The notes under the pieces are model-generated. The model was not told where the DNA came from, did not search any database, and worked only from the letters and a program-made list of their open reading frames with translations. Source: Atopsyche davidsoni (Eukaryota > Arthropoda > Insecta > Trichoptera > Hydrobiosidae). Taken from it: a stretch of 64,000 nucleotides of DNA. Positions 41,957 to 54,103 of the stretch are shown here, one piece after another. The stretch covers positions 16,856,501 through 16,920,500 of the forward strand of contig JAILWY010000001.1 in assembly GCA_022113835.1 (NCBI GenBank), given 5' to 3'. The translations under genes were made by a program, and so were the position numbers. Within the stretch, counting starts at the first letter, position 1, and each line of letters begins with the position of its first letter.

Positions 41957-43491
41957 TAAAATTAGGTATAATGCAAGCATACACGTAAAACATTTTACTC
42001 AAATTGAAAAAAACTGTTTTTGCTTATTGCTTGTTCATTATAGTCGATTTCAATTTATTCCTAAATTTCTTTACAAATATATATTTTATAGTCAGCAATT
42101 TTTACAGCTTGAGATGCTTCGTCTTATCGAAGATATTGCCTTTTGAAGATAGAAAATTTGATTTACAGAGGCTTTGTGATACATTCCGTGTTAAAAATTT
42201 ATGTACTTATGGGTATTCGGGGGAAGTAGACCGTGATCAAAATCTAAATCTTAGGAGTTATTGGATTTTTTGATCTGTCGATATTTTGTTTAATTTCAAT
42301 ACAATTTTTTATGTTTATTGTAAGTATTGTTTTCTAATATTCATTAAAGAACTAAAGAAGTATCCTGATTTGATAATTAATTAATTTCGAACTCGCTGAA
42401 GTCGGTAGCTTTGTGCGGTCTCACCGGAACCGCCTCGCCCCGGCGTGGCTCCGGCTTCCTCCGCGATATCATGCGAATAAGCCACATAACAAACTATATT
42501 CCGTGTCGCTCTAACGTGGCCGCGGCATGAGACGGTTTACGATACAAAGGTTTACGAGCTGCCGATATTCATGGCACAAACGCGTTTCAGTTAACCTTTT
42601 TGAACCGGCTAAACTTACTTCCCTTGCGCAGAAATTGTATTTAAAAGTATACACTTTCATCGGTGTTTCAGGTCAGAATCTCAAGTCCGCTGCGGCTCCG
42701 GACTGATCCGGGCCGCGTTGTCGATATTGTCCTCGGCTCTGCACATAAGCCCGCTGCTCCTGCCGCCTGAATAATAAGGAGCTTTTCTTCGCAGCGATCT
42801 CGAGGACTGCCGGCAAATTTACATGAAGTGTCCCTCCAGTCGCCGACTGCACGTCCTCGGGGTTTCGCGGACGTTTAGCGCCCTGTCTCAGCGTGCGCCT
42901 CGCAGCCCTCCCGGCTTACTTTACTTCAATTTTATTCATTATGCCTAAGGAATTACCATGTCGACGAACTGATACGGGTATATCCGCTGCTTTGTGTTGA
43001 AACTTTATTCAATTAAATATATATATATATATATATTTATAGTCAATATAGTTAATATAGTAGGATACTTGTAGATAATATTTTTGGTCAAAGTCTGATC
43101 TTCTCCTAAACTGTCGTTTCTAGATTTATCCGACAGCAATTGAAGCATTACATTTATTAATAGTCCCGAAACAAATTTGAAAGAATATACTTTTTCTACA
43201 CCCATCTTGTAGCCGCCCCGCGTGCCAAGGTTTCGGAATCGTTATATTCTGTCTTTGGAGATATTTAGTTATTACGAGTGTTGCCAAATATTTAACAGCA
43301 AGGGCGCTGCTCCTCGAGTAGAGTTCATTTTGCAGGTGAGAAGTGTCCAGGTGTTCCGATTGTACCGCAATATTTCCATATAATAAAGTTTCTTACGGTT
43401 TGTTTTCATACCTATGCTCGGTGTAAAATAATCATCTTTAGGTTTTATTGTCAGATTACAGAGTGAGTATATCGTACTCAAATAATCAATA
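41957..43491. other. Stretch without recognised gene
   Basis: AT-rich, then a GC-rich piece at about 42.4-42.9 kb, then a short (TA)n at 43016-43035. No domain seen in any frame. Confidence 0.4.
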
Positions 43492-43590
43492 TTTTTGACC
43501 AAGAGTACTTTGATGGAATTCCATTTTAATATTTTAACTAAAATAAAATATTAGAGCGATTTTTGCACATATTAATTTTAATTGATTTAA
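43492..43590. repeat. Foldback MITE half-copy
   Basis: TTTTTGACCAAGAGTACTTT, GATGGAATTCCATTTTAATA and GCGATTTTTGCACATATTAA: the left arm terminus of the family, truncated where the Penelope-like remnant begins. Confidence 0.55.
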
Positions 43591-43619
43591 CTTCTAAATT
43601 AATATGTATGCGCGACCTC

Positions 43620-44680
43620 AAGAAAGATTTTTCCTATTAAACCCCTTCTAAATTTGATATAGACATTCAAAACATTATAACTATCAAACGTAAAATCATA
43701 GACCACGACCTAATCGTATCAAAAACCGATAATTGCAATATTTTAGAAAAATCTACCTACATTAATAAAATGAACGACATACTTTCTGGTCCAAACTTCA
43801 AAATACTGACTAAAAACCCTACCATAAAATATAATAGTAGTTTAAAATCAGCCCTCAAGTCTTGTAACATTTTTATCAACGATTTCAAAAAATCTAAGTC
43901 CCTCAGAAAAATAAATCCGCAATACCCGAGACTTAATGGACTTCCGAAAATTCACAAGGGAGACTCACCATTACGACCCGTAGTTTCTTATACCCCAGCA
44001 CCCAGTTTTAAATTGGCTAAGAAAGTAAACTCATTAATCAAATCAACATTTGAATTGAAACCAAAATATAGTATCGTAAACTTACTTGACCTAATCGGAA
44101 AAATAAAAAAACGTTTAAGTACCATTAAACGCGTCACTAGTGTCGTTCGACTTAGTTAGTTTATTTACCAGCTTACCGACTGAACAATTATATAAACTAA
44201 ATATCCGAACTAAACGCACTTTTAAACATTTACCTAAATCATAACTATTTCAAATTCAATAACAACTTTTACTCACAAATAGATGAATTACCTGGTAACC
44301 TAACTTCCGGATCATTCGCAGATTTCAGAAAAAAATATAAAAAATAGGTAATCTCTCATTTATCAACAAGACCTGTGATAAATACGGTAAACTCCTCTCT
44401 CGATCATGCAGGGTATCGATCATTTCAATAATAAGTCCCTAGCAAAAATACTTGTCAACAACGAAGATAAGAATGATAAATTCATAAAAGTGTAGCATTT
44501 GTAGACTTAACTGCAACTCCCGCGACGCCACTTATATTGGCCAAACAGGTAGATCTTTTAACACAAGGACCAAAGACCACGTAAGAGGATGGAAAAAGGG
44601 AGATAAAACACCAAATTTCGGCCTCCATCTCGCTGATAATAAACACGACTTAAATCAGAACGCCAATCTTAAAATTTTGC
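43620..44680 (+). pseudogene. Penelope-like element remnant (RT plus GIY-YIG)
   Basis: The first part reads KFDIDIQNIITIKRKIIDHD, then KSTYINKMNDILSGPNFKIL and, in the clean frame 43770-44159, PRLNGLPKIHKGDSPLRPVV. The GLPKIHK...PLRPVVS block is diagnostic of Penelope-like reverse transcriptases. A later fragment near 44500-44600 reads RDATYIGQTGRSFNTRTKDH, a GIY-YIG endonuclease core, preceded by paired cysteines (CSICRLNC). The RT palm with its catalytic aspartates is deleted or scrambled between about 44100 and 44480. Confidence 0.87.
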
Positions 44681-45335
44681 ATATCTATATCTATAAAACA
44701 CAAACTCAAAAACCGGCGGTTATTTGAACCATCGAACCGATGTGCCCTAAAACGGTTTTATTTGAAAGCCAAAAATACTGAGGTGGTTTGAGGCCACTAA
44801 AGTTTAATAATTGATAATCAAATTTGGATTATTTAATTAAGTAGATTCTCGACATTTCCCACACAAAAGTTTCAACATTTTGAAATTTCAAAAAAGGAAC
44901 TAACATTTTCGCATATATGCAGGCTGCCAACAAAAAAACACAAATCTTGCCGTATGACGTTGCCGTTGTATAATGCAGGCTGCCACAACAACAAAAAAAA
45001 AAAACAACACAGAACTGTCATTCATGATCTTTTCATCACATTTACGTACAATCCTGATTGGTCGGAAATCAAAGATTTGATATCGCCTGGTCAGTCATCG
45101 CATCACAGACATGATCTGACAGCTAGAGTTTTCAAACAAAAACTCATGGATCTCACGATAAAAAATCGCTATGCTAGATGTATTCGATTGAATGGCAAAA
45201 ACGGGGTTAACCGCACGATTTTAAATCGATAGTGTTATATCTGCTGAACTACCGAATCAACATGAAGATCCGATACTTTTGGACGTTGTTTGTAAGAACA
45301 TGATTAACGGCCCATGCGGAGCATTGGATATGAAT

Positions 45336-46440
45336 AGACATGACGAAAGATTTTGAAATCCTCTTCCGTAATGGGGGTACACGTTTACTATTTAGTAAAC
45401 TATTTAGTTTAACGAAGTTTAAAGCCATTTTTATAATATTTTTTCAATAGCGCGCGAAAAACCTCGCAGGTGTCATGGCGTCCGCTCTGACGTCACGCCT
45501 CATATCAACTGTCATGCATGTCATTGTGTTTGCATTGAAGACAGTAAACGCAATTCGTATAAATGAATTCCAAAGTCTATAAGTGGTGTGCAGTACCTCA
45601 GTGTACAGACACTTCGATAGTAACACCCAACAAGGTGTTTATATATGTTCCAAATAAGAAAATAATAAGAGATAAGTGGTTAAAGCTCGCACGGCGAAAC
45701 CCGAAAGACGTAGTCACGAATTCATCAATTTATTTCTGTGAAGACCACTTTGATGTGAGTATGTATTATATATTGATAGATTTTACATTTAAAATGTTTG
45801 TTTGACTCGAAATAGTTGAAATATTGAGGCTATGGAATAACTAATTTATTGAGGTTATGTTTGTTTTGGTCTTGGTTATCATTGTTGATACTTTAGTAGC
45901 TTGCAGTTTAGTTTTCTCTTTTTTCCTTCTTCTAAAAATTTTTCAAGAACTGCAGAGTTAGAAGGCAATATAGAGCAAACAAAATGTACTTACAAAGAAG
46001 TTTTGACGTTTCTAAACTCGGACGAGCAAAATTCTTTATTTGTTGCAAAGAAATCGCCCAACATCAATTAATCAATCCTGGGCAAATTTGAGCTGTTTGC
46101 TTTAACAAAGCTTGATTCCATTGTTAGAGAGTCGATAAACACACTTAAGACTATTAAAAAATCAATCCAAATGCGTAAGCAATACGGTCATAACAAAACA
46201 CAGCGAAGTTTGTTTGCAATTTGAATACCATAGAGTTGCACACTGAAGCGTGACGTCATGCGCTGTGATTGGTGCTTCAGTCAAAATGGTCGATCGCAGT
46301 ATTTTAATCTTTTAATTTATTGAAAATCTTATTAATCTCAGATTTTTAAATAAAACTAAATCAGTCTTTTAAATCCTTTTAATATGTATTTTCCCTTAAA
46401 ATAATTAAATCGTTGATTATTTGATACTGTCGTCACGCCT
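45336..46440. mobile_element. 1.1-kb insertion in the Helitron, carrying a THAP exon
   Basis: Defined by comparison with Helitron copy 1, whose sequence resumes at ATTCGCC. Ends AGACATGACGA and, inverted, AGGCGTGACGA are similar (9 of 11), suggesting short terminal repeats; the target duplication looks like TA or AT but is not clean. It contains the THAP exon at 45563-45754. P-like elements encode THAP transposases, which makes a non-autonomous P-like or other THAP transposon possible, though a P element would leave an 8-bp duplication. Confidence 0.55.
45563..46080 (+). pseudogene. THAP zinc-finger gene fragment
   Basis: 45563-45754 encodes a near-complete THAP domain: MNSKVYKWCAVPQC at the start, then VFIYVPNKK, RDKWLKLARRNP and the closing FCEDHFD, giving the C2CH cysteines and His. 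It ends at a good donor GAT|GTGAGT. A possible second exon after CTGCAGAG (45958-46077) reads LEGNIEQTKCTYKEVLTFLN and stops at TAA. Another piece further on (FELFALTKLDSIVRES) is out of frame. THAP domains bind DNA. With no transposase core it is probably a decayed transposon gene, but a short two-exon THAP protein cannot be excluded. Confidence 0.6.
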
Positions 46441-46958
46441 ATTCGCCTTGCATAAGAGACGGCAAATGCACGAAAAGATATCCACGCGATTTGATTAATG
46501 AGAGTGAAACTGGTGAGGATGGATATCCGAAATACAGACGACAAAACCAGAAGATGGAGGATTCACCACCAACATTAAATTAAGAAACGTCGATATTGAC
46601 ATTGGTAACAGATGGATTGTTCCATACAGTCCAATACTGTCAAAAACATATATCAATGTGGATACTGCAACTCCGTGAAATCCATTAAGTACATATGTAA
46701 ATATGTTGACAAAGGCAGTGACATGGCAGTGTTCGAGCTTTCAAATCGAAACGATGAAATCACTCAATTTCAGATGGGTCAGAACGCTGAAAAATCTTTA
46801 TGTTTACACACTTATCGAAAAAACTCACTATATTGTTTATCCGCTAGCATTAAGATAAAAAAGTTAATAAATAAAATTTCCTTTTTTTTTTTCGAACAAA
46901 TAAAAAAAGTATTAAATTTTTTTATTTAGCGTAGTAGCACGTGCCGGGTATCCGCTAG

Positions 46959-48813
46959 TTAAAAATAAAGGCACAAAACTTGATTACCAAGATATTTTAG
47001 AAATAAATCGCGTAAAAGAGCACACCGGAACACTTACTTAATGACCAAGTTATTTTCAATAGGTCTCCGCTATTATTTCCTATCGGTAAATTACAACATT
47101 AAAAATAACCATTTACGGTAAACGTTATTTACAGATAAATATTCTACACTACAGCATTACTCCAACATAGAAGAACTGCTGCTATACCCCAAACTACCTC
47201 TTGAGTTAATCACTTTCATAAAAATATAATCATTTGTTTTGTATAGAATCGTTCACAAAAATGAGCAATTAAATAGAATTCTCTATTTGTCATTTACATT
47301 AAAATCACATTACTCTTAAATTACCCCTTACCACCTGACAATCATTCTCTCTCTCTCTCTCCCATTAACAAATGTTTACCTAATTGATTGTTATTATATA
47401 AATTCTCACTCAGTTTGATAATGCCAACGCGAAAGGTTGGCGGAACCGGTCACCAATAAAAATTAACATGTGGAAAAATCACTTAAGTATTTTTTTAGTT
47501 AAAATATACCGTATTCAGTATATTGCACTGCACGTCTTTACCGCGTGAACACATATAATACAATATGTATTTTATAGTTTACGTAAAATTCACGGAAAAA
47601 ATCGAGCTCTCCCTATGTAGTACGTATTAGTTACATTATTAAGAAGTATGAAGGTATGTGGATTTGAATTATTCATACTACGATGCCATTATACTATGCA
47701 TGAAAATAATATCATCGATAGAGTCAGTGTCGGGCCGATAGCCCGGTTTATATCGCCGTGATGAATTTGGTATAAATCTAAATTTATCCGCAAATCCAAC
47801 CGGATTTTTCTGCCCGCGTTCTAAATATGCAAATGAATATATTCGTAGAGCCTTTAAAATAATCACATTCATAAATTAAAATAAATAAAAAATAAAATAC
47901 AATTAAAATAAAAAAATATCCTTATTTTAAGGACATTAAAAAAAACTTTCTCCTTGTAACAATAACATATTTAACTTAAAAACTGAATTGAATAATATTT
48001 ACAAAACTATAACGTTAATATTGACGTCTGTTTAAAATTTCAGTAGATTATTAAAATAAAACATTTTTTAAATAATATATTCTTATTTTTCAAAATGCAT
48101 TCAATTCATGAACATATATTTTCAAACGTCACTCATAATTTAGAAAATGAAAAAATTGTTTGGCCCGCTTTGGTTTATTCGGAAAATAGGCCCATTTGTT
48201 CCTAAAGAAACCTGCTATAGTCTTCGAATATCTTATTTTTTTTAGGAATGAATTTATCCTACCGCCTAAGCCTTTTCGCATTTTTGTTTTTCTCCTGATA
48301 AAGGATATTTTAATTTGGAAGTGCGATTTAATTTATGGATTTAATGTAATTTTAGACGGTTAGAGATTAAAAATTAAGGGGTTACTTTTTTGGATACAGA
48401 TTTATATGTTTTTCTATGTTTATTAATATGTATACATATTATTATTTTATGAAATAATTTTACGATTTATATCTCAAGTGATTATTTTTTTAAACCAAAT
48501 TGTTAATCAATAAATTTTTTGACAGAAAGTACTTGGTGGAATCCCATTTTAATATTTTAAATAAAATACTTAGTGACTCGAGTATTTTATTTCAAATTGT
48601 TTATATTGAATTCACTTGCTGTTTTTATGGAATTAATTAATTTTATTCCAAAATTTTTTTGTTACATTACATTAATTTTGGTATTTAAAATTAAGTTACA
48701 CGATTTAAAAATTTATACCCATTGATCCTTTTTATCTTTTACTCTCCTCTTTCCCAAAAGAAAATCCATTCACGATTTAGAAAACTGCATTGCTCTATTT
48801 TTATTGAACAATA
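46959..48813. other. Repeat-rich stretch without gene
   Basis: Contains (TC)n at 47347-47364, a foldback MITE copy near 47398-47515 and a fragment near 48525-48590. The rest is AT-rich with no domain. Confidence 0.5.
47398..47515. repeat. Foldback MITE half-copy
   Basis: ACTCAGTTTGATAATGCCAA, CGCGAAAGGTTGGCGGAACC and ACATGTGGAAAAATCACTTA: the right half of the family. Confidence 0.65.
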
Positions 48814-49719
48814 CACCTATACCTCCCTTTACGGCCTAGATACGTTCCACGAAACTTGGCCGCTAACCGAAAAGCCCTATAATGAATCATTTATTCTAAT
48901 ACAAATTCAATGGGATCGGTTCCAAATTTGTTAAATATGTAACACTTTTTATACATTCTGGCCATATTTTTTTCCAATCATGGTTCATTGTTGATAATTT
49001 TAATTCCTTCCATGATTCACTGATGCTGTCAACAGCATCTTTGATGTTATAGTTTTTCTGTTTCGTCTACGTCAAACACTTGTGCAGGTTTAAAACCACC
49101 TCTTTCAATAATTCTCTTTAAAATTTTGGGATATTCCTTAAATGCGGCCTCATCATCGCTAGCTGCTTCACTTTTCATTTTCAAATTATGCAAATTAAAT
49201 CTATTTTTAAATTTTTCAAACCACCCTCGGCTTGCTTAGAATGTGACATCTTCAGGAGATTCATTAGTATTTCCATTCTTCAAATTTTCTAAAATACTTA
49301 AAGCTTTTTCCTGGATAATCATTTGACTTATTGGCATTCTCCGTTTGTTATTGTCCTCAATCCATATTATCAATAGTTAAAATAAGTTAAATTAAACATA
49401 CACATTAAAAAAATTTTATTTGTACATACATACATATGTACTTACATTCCAAAAATGTCCCTAATTATTTCCAATTTTTCCAGTTAATGTGTAACAATCA
49501 GTAATAAATATGTACACAAAACACTCACAGATAAGTCTAAACTGAGCTCTCTATGAGCACACACTGAATAACGCTCGTAAACAAATAAAATCGAAAAAAA
49601 GTTTTTTTGGCCGTTATAGCGAAATATTATAGGCAGTATATCGAAAACGTGCCATAATTGAAAAGGGCCGTTATAGCGAAAGGCCGTATAACGAGCGGCC
49701 GTATAACGAGGTATAGGTG
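48814..49719 (-). mobile_element. Internally deleted pogo/Tigger copy
   Basis: Termini CACCTATACCTCCCTTTACG and CACCTATACCTCGTTATACG (inverted), with TA on both sides. 906 bp in the opposite orientation to the copy at 31819. Fragments homologous to that copy's 5' part and 3' end remain (for example TTCAAACCACCCTCGGCTTG, antisense of the ASRGWFE region). The DDE core is deleted. Confidence 0.88.
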
Positions 49720-50500
49720 TATATATAACACGTAAGATGACGTTTAATTAATAATATTTTAAAATTAAATAATATTTTTGATTCTTGACTGCTCGATGGT
49801 CAACTTGATATATTTCAAGATACTAATTACGAACCTCATTTCCGGTATGCAATTTTGTAAATTGCTGGCCAACGGGCTTAACATTTTACATTTATATGTC
49901 GAATGTATGTACATGTACATTCGACATAAATTCGACACGTATTGTATGAAAACTGTATACAATTTTCTATGTCCGATTGCGTTTAATTAATAATAAATAT
50001 TTGCATGCTATATATATAACAAATGTATCAATATTTTTATTTCTCGATTTTTTATAGACATTTATATTATATCACACCAACACCGCGAGACTTCTAACAT
50101 CCGCATAAGAGGCTCGGTGTCAATCGCTGCAATATAATTATAAAATATAAAAGTTTAAAATTTGAGAAGTTTTCTTTTTGATTAATCACCGAGTCCTATG
50201 ACTCGGGAGCTCCGTTCATCCGGTCAGAGCTTCCAAAACTTTTTAGCGAGAAAGCCTCCCGGGGGAATGCACCGGTTGCGAAGTCGGATGCTCCGGGGCA
50301 AAGAGTTAATTCTTTTATATTGAAAGATCCAACTTTCAAAGTGAGTAACTTCTAGACCGGCGAAAAATTATGTAACAAAATCTTAAAGGCTAGAGTCTGC
50401 GAAGGTTGAGACCTCGCTACTCGATATCGCTTTCATTCCATCTCATCTTTTATATCTGCTCAAGTTCGCTAATTAATTACGTCATTATGTGGCGCTCCCG
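49720..50500. other. Stretch without recognised gene
   Basis: Includes a small inverted repeat TCGAATGTATGTACATGTACATTCGA at 49899-49924. Otherwise nothing seen. Confidence 0.45.
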
Positions 50501-50504
50501 GGAG

Positions 50505-51235
50505 ACCCGACAGCCCGACCGAAAGCACCGCTGGCGGCACACCCCTAGCGCAGGAGCACCACTGGCGGCACGTCCCTAGCGCGGGAGCACCGCTGGCAGC
50601 ACACCCCTAGCGTGGAGCACCGCTGGCGGCATGTCCCTAGCGCGGGAGCACCGCTGGCATCACACCCCTAGCGCGGAGCACCGCTGGCGGCACGTCCCTA
50701 GCGCGGGAGCACCGCTGGCAGCACACCCCTAGCGTGGAGCACCGCTGGCGGCATGTCCCTAGCGCGGGAGCACCGCTGGCATCACACCCCTAGCGCGGAG
50801 CACCGCTGGCGGCACGTCCCTAGCGCGGGAGCACCGCTGGCAGCACACCCCTAGCGTGGAGCACCGCTGGCGGCATGTCCCTAGCGCGGGAGCACCGCTG
50901 GCATCACACCCCTAGCGCGGAGCACCGCTGGCGGCACGTCCCTAGCGCGGGAGCACCGCTGGCAGCACACCCCTAGCGTGGAGCACCGCTGGCGGCATGT
51001 CCCTAGCGCGGGAGCACCGCTGGCAGCACACCCCTAGCGTGGAGCACCGCTGGCGGCACGTCCCTAGCGCGGGAGCACCGCTGGCAGCACACCCCTAGCG
51101 TGGAGCACCGCTGGCGGCACGTCCCTAGCGCGGGACCTCCGCCGGCGGCACACCCCTAGCGCGGGACCTCCGTTGGCGGTACATCCCTAGCGCGGGAGCA
51201 CCGCTGGCGGTATACCCCTAGCACGGGAGGCACTG
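50505..51235. repeat. 30/31-bp minisatellite with 122-bp higher-order repeat
   Basis: The basic unit is AGCACCGCTGGCGGCACGTC followed by CCTAGCGCGGG, about 24 copies. Alternating 31- and 30-bp variants form a four-unit block of 122 bp, best seen starting at about 50581, 50703, 50825 and 50947. Edge units (after 51120) are more diverged (ACCTCCGCCGGCGG). No open frame runs through it. Confidence 0.9.
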
Positions 51236-51778
51236 GGCAGCTATCGCTCCAGGACACGAGCACACGCGCGAGCAAACTCAGGTCCTGTCACTGTCGGATA
51301 AACGACGATCGCTTCCAACGCAGGCATTTTAACATTAACCATTTTTAAAAAGATACCGTTTCGGAAAACAAGAGCCTAATCAACAGAGGAATTGAGTTAT
51401 CATGCGAAATACTGCACATGAAGGTACGCGAGCGAGTTATTATTAGGATGATAGATAAGAAAGATAGGAGATATAGGATAGAAAATACAGATAGGAAGGT
51501 ATAATTTTGGAGATCGTAGCCAACTCATCCAATCGGGAGAAAAGGGTCACTTCACAAAAAAAAACCACAGATTATCTCAAAAATGCATTTGATGTAATAA
51601 AATCCATTAAGTTGTTTGTTAAATTTAAACCTAAAAATAAATCGCTTTCCAGTATTGACATTAGAAAGAATAGAACACATCAAGATTTTAAGCAAAACAC
51701 AGCCTATAATACTCAAAATTTGATTGATAGTTTGAATAGACACAAAACAATTATCAATAATATCTACTATAATAACCC
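51236..51778. other. Flank with an open frame of unknown status
   Basis: The frame 51507-51782 (Lys/Asn-rich: YLKNAFDVIKSIKLFVKFKP) ends exactly at a TTAA (51779-51782). No domain is recognised. It may be part of the piggyBac flank or chance. Confidence 0.3.
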
Positions 51779-52316
51779 TTAACTGCATCGCGCAACAGAA
51801 CGGTGACAAACCATAAAACCTTTTTTTTAAGCCTCATAAAAACTCATGGTATCAACTATTTTGTTTTGTAACGGTTAATTTGTAACTGTCGAAGTAATTT
51901 AGTTCAACTTTTTACCACTAACAGCACTAGAATAGACACAATCCATATTAGAAGAAGCCATTTGCCAATTTTTGGCGGTTGAGTGAAAACGCGATTTATA
52001 AACTAGTGAAACACATTATTGGAGATCTTTTTTCTACTTGAAAAAAATATTTTAACATTTCAAAGTTATTTTCATAATCCATTATTACTTTTTAATTTTT
52101 TTTTTTGTATTTTATGAGATATGGTTATTTTTCTTTGTGTAACAAATTGGTCACATTATGTTTTTGTAGTACCTAATATATTATTTACATAGTGTGACTG
52201 AATTACTATTTCTGACATTTTATACGTTCCATTGAATTTTTTTAACATTTTTATCGTATATTTTTAGAATGAATTAAAAAAATCAACGATTGTTCGAAAA
52301 GAAAATATTGGAAATC

Positions 52317-53160
52317 ATGGAAAATTGGGATGATAGTGACGACAGTTTTGATGATGAAGAGGGTTCTGTCATTCAAAGCTCTAAACATTAACCAGAACCT
52401 GAACCAAAACCTGAACCAGCATTGAAAATTCATTCTAAAGAGATAAGTAACAACAGGATTTTATGGGCAAAAAAGAATATAAAATTTGATGAAGATTCGA
52501 TGAATTTCAAAGGATCTTCAAAGTTGGCAGATGAAATGATCAAAATGACGGCTCCATTGGATTTCTTCAAGTATTTTATCGATGAAGATCTCATTTCCTT
52601 TAGATGCGAACAAACTAATTTATATGGAACATTAACAAACAAAACGAATACTTATATCAGAAGATTCCTGGGAATTTTGCAATACATGGCGGTGGTACCA
52701 TTGCTTAATACGAGATCATACTGGCGGCCTGATATCGGTGTAGAAAATATAATCTCGGCCATGTCTATTAACAAAATTGAATCAATAAAATAAATTATCC
52801 ATTTCAATGATAATTTCGCTATTGTTGACAAAGATCATGAAAAATACGGCAAATTACACAAAATAAGACCTATAATCGAGGCACTAAATATCAAATTTTC
52901 AAACATTCCCAAAGAACCAAATTTATTAGTTGACAAACAAATATGTGCCACGGCAGGACTGATGAGTTCGCCCATTGGCCAATACATGAGATCAGACAGA
53001 GGTGCAAATATCCAAAGTGCACCGGTGTATCTCGTATTAAGTGCAGATAGAGCAGAGAGCACCTCTGACAAATAAGAAGAACTGCTTCATAAAATTTCAC
53101 GAATAATTGTATCGTATTTTAATTCATCCTTGCACTGCATGTCCTTATTTGCATTCTGAA
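52317..53160 (+). pseudogene. piggyBac transposase N-terminal half
   Basis: Reads MENWDDSDDSFDDEEG (acidic N-terminus), then PLDFFKYFIDEDLISF and EQTNLYGTLTNK. It goes on RRFLGILQYMAVVPLLN and RSYWRPDIGVENIISAMS, then IHFNDNF, HKIRPIIEALNIKF and LVDKQICAT, where the first catalytic Asp is expected. This is the DDE_Tnp_1_7 order. In-frame stops occur at 52389 and 52793. The C-terminal half with the remaining catalytic residues is absent. A TTAA at 51779 followed by CTGCATCGCGCAACAG could be the left end; I could not find the matching right end. Confidence 0.85.
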
Positions 53161-53450
53161 CAATTGACTACCATTTTATCTTAATTTTTTATTCCTAAAT
53201 TTAATTTTCATTTTTTTTCTATTTGTATCGAGATTACCCCTTTTGGGAGGTATTCAAATAAATAAATTCTTTTTGTGAATTTATATGTAATTTTTGTCAC
53301 AGATAAAATAAAGATCTATTTAAGACCTACCACTCTTTTATTTCAATAATTAAAAGTCATTCGTTAGTCAATTGCTACGTTGTGTATATAAAAGGAATGT
53401 ATCTTAAATTAAAGAAGAAAAAAAATTAGATTATCATTAAATTTGTAATA

Positions 53451-54103
53451 TCTACTATAATAATAGCCATTGTGTGTATGTTTCATTTTTTGCTTCTCTA
53501 TAGCATATCTTAAAAGATACAACGCTGATTTTTTGCACGTAAGTTTAGTAAATTTTTATGGCTATGTGCCGAATTTCAAGACGATAGGATAATATTTTCA
53601 TTCATAAACTAATTAAATAAAACTATCAAATATGCTTTATGTACGAATTATATGATTCTGTTGTTCACAGCGAGAATTTCAAATGTAGAATTTTTACAAA
53701 GAAACAAAATATGATGCTTTTAAGAAATTTCCAGTTTATGTCAGCTTGACACAAGTACCAATTTTATTTTTTAGTTGCGTTAGAAATTATTAATCACATC
53801 ATTAATAACTTAAAATGCCTCCTAAAAAAAATAACACCGTCTAAGCACAGCAAACGTAATTAAAAAAGAATAGCACAATTGAACGCGATAAAGACTGCGT
53901 CTAATAAAGAACAGTGCAGTGAAAGTGATTCGTTGTTTGTGACACGAAATGTGATATTTCCTAGGAATGGCTTAGCTTTCGAAATTAATATCTGGTTATT
54001 CAAAATAAAATCAAATATTCATCTAATTGTCAGCCAGACATATGTTCAAACACTATTGCATCGTTCATCGAATACGTCATTTTATGACGGGCTACGTTTC
54101 TAG
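53451..54103 (+). mobile_element. Short non-autonomous Helitron (family 2), second copy
   Basis: Begins TCTACTATAATAATAGCC after A and ends with hairpin CGTCATTTTATGACG, then GGCTACGTTTCTAG before T. It is the reverse-oriented relative of 22188-22883. The small interior frame at 53879-54103 is not a gene. Confidence 0.88.

Larger units (their letters stand above)
44690..46958 (+). mobile_element. Helitron (family 1, copy 2) with insertion
   Basis: Begins TCTATAAAACACAAACTC and ends GCACGTGCCGGGTATCCGCT then AG, before a T, like copy 1. The interior matches copy 1 except that 45336-46440 is an extra segment. The Rep-like frame is broken by small deletions. Confidence 0.85.

Noticed and set aside
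50505..51235. CRISPR-like regularly spaced repeats
   Set aside because: Units are contiguous with no unique spacers, in a eukaryotic genome; it is a minisatellite.
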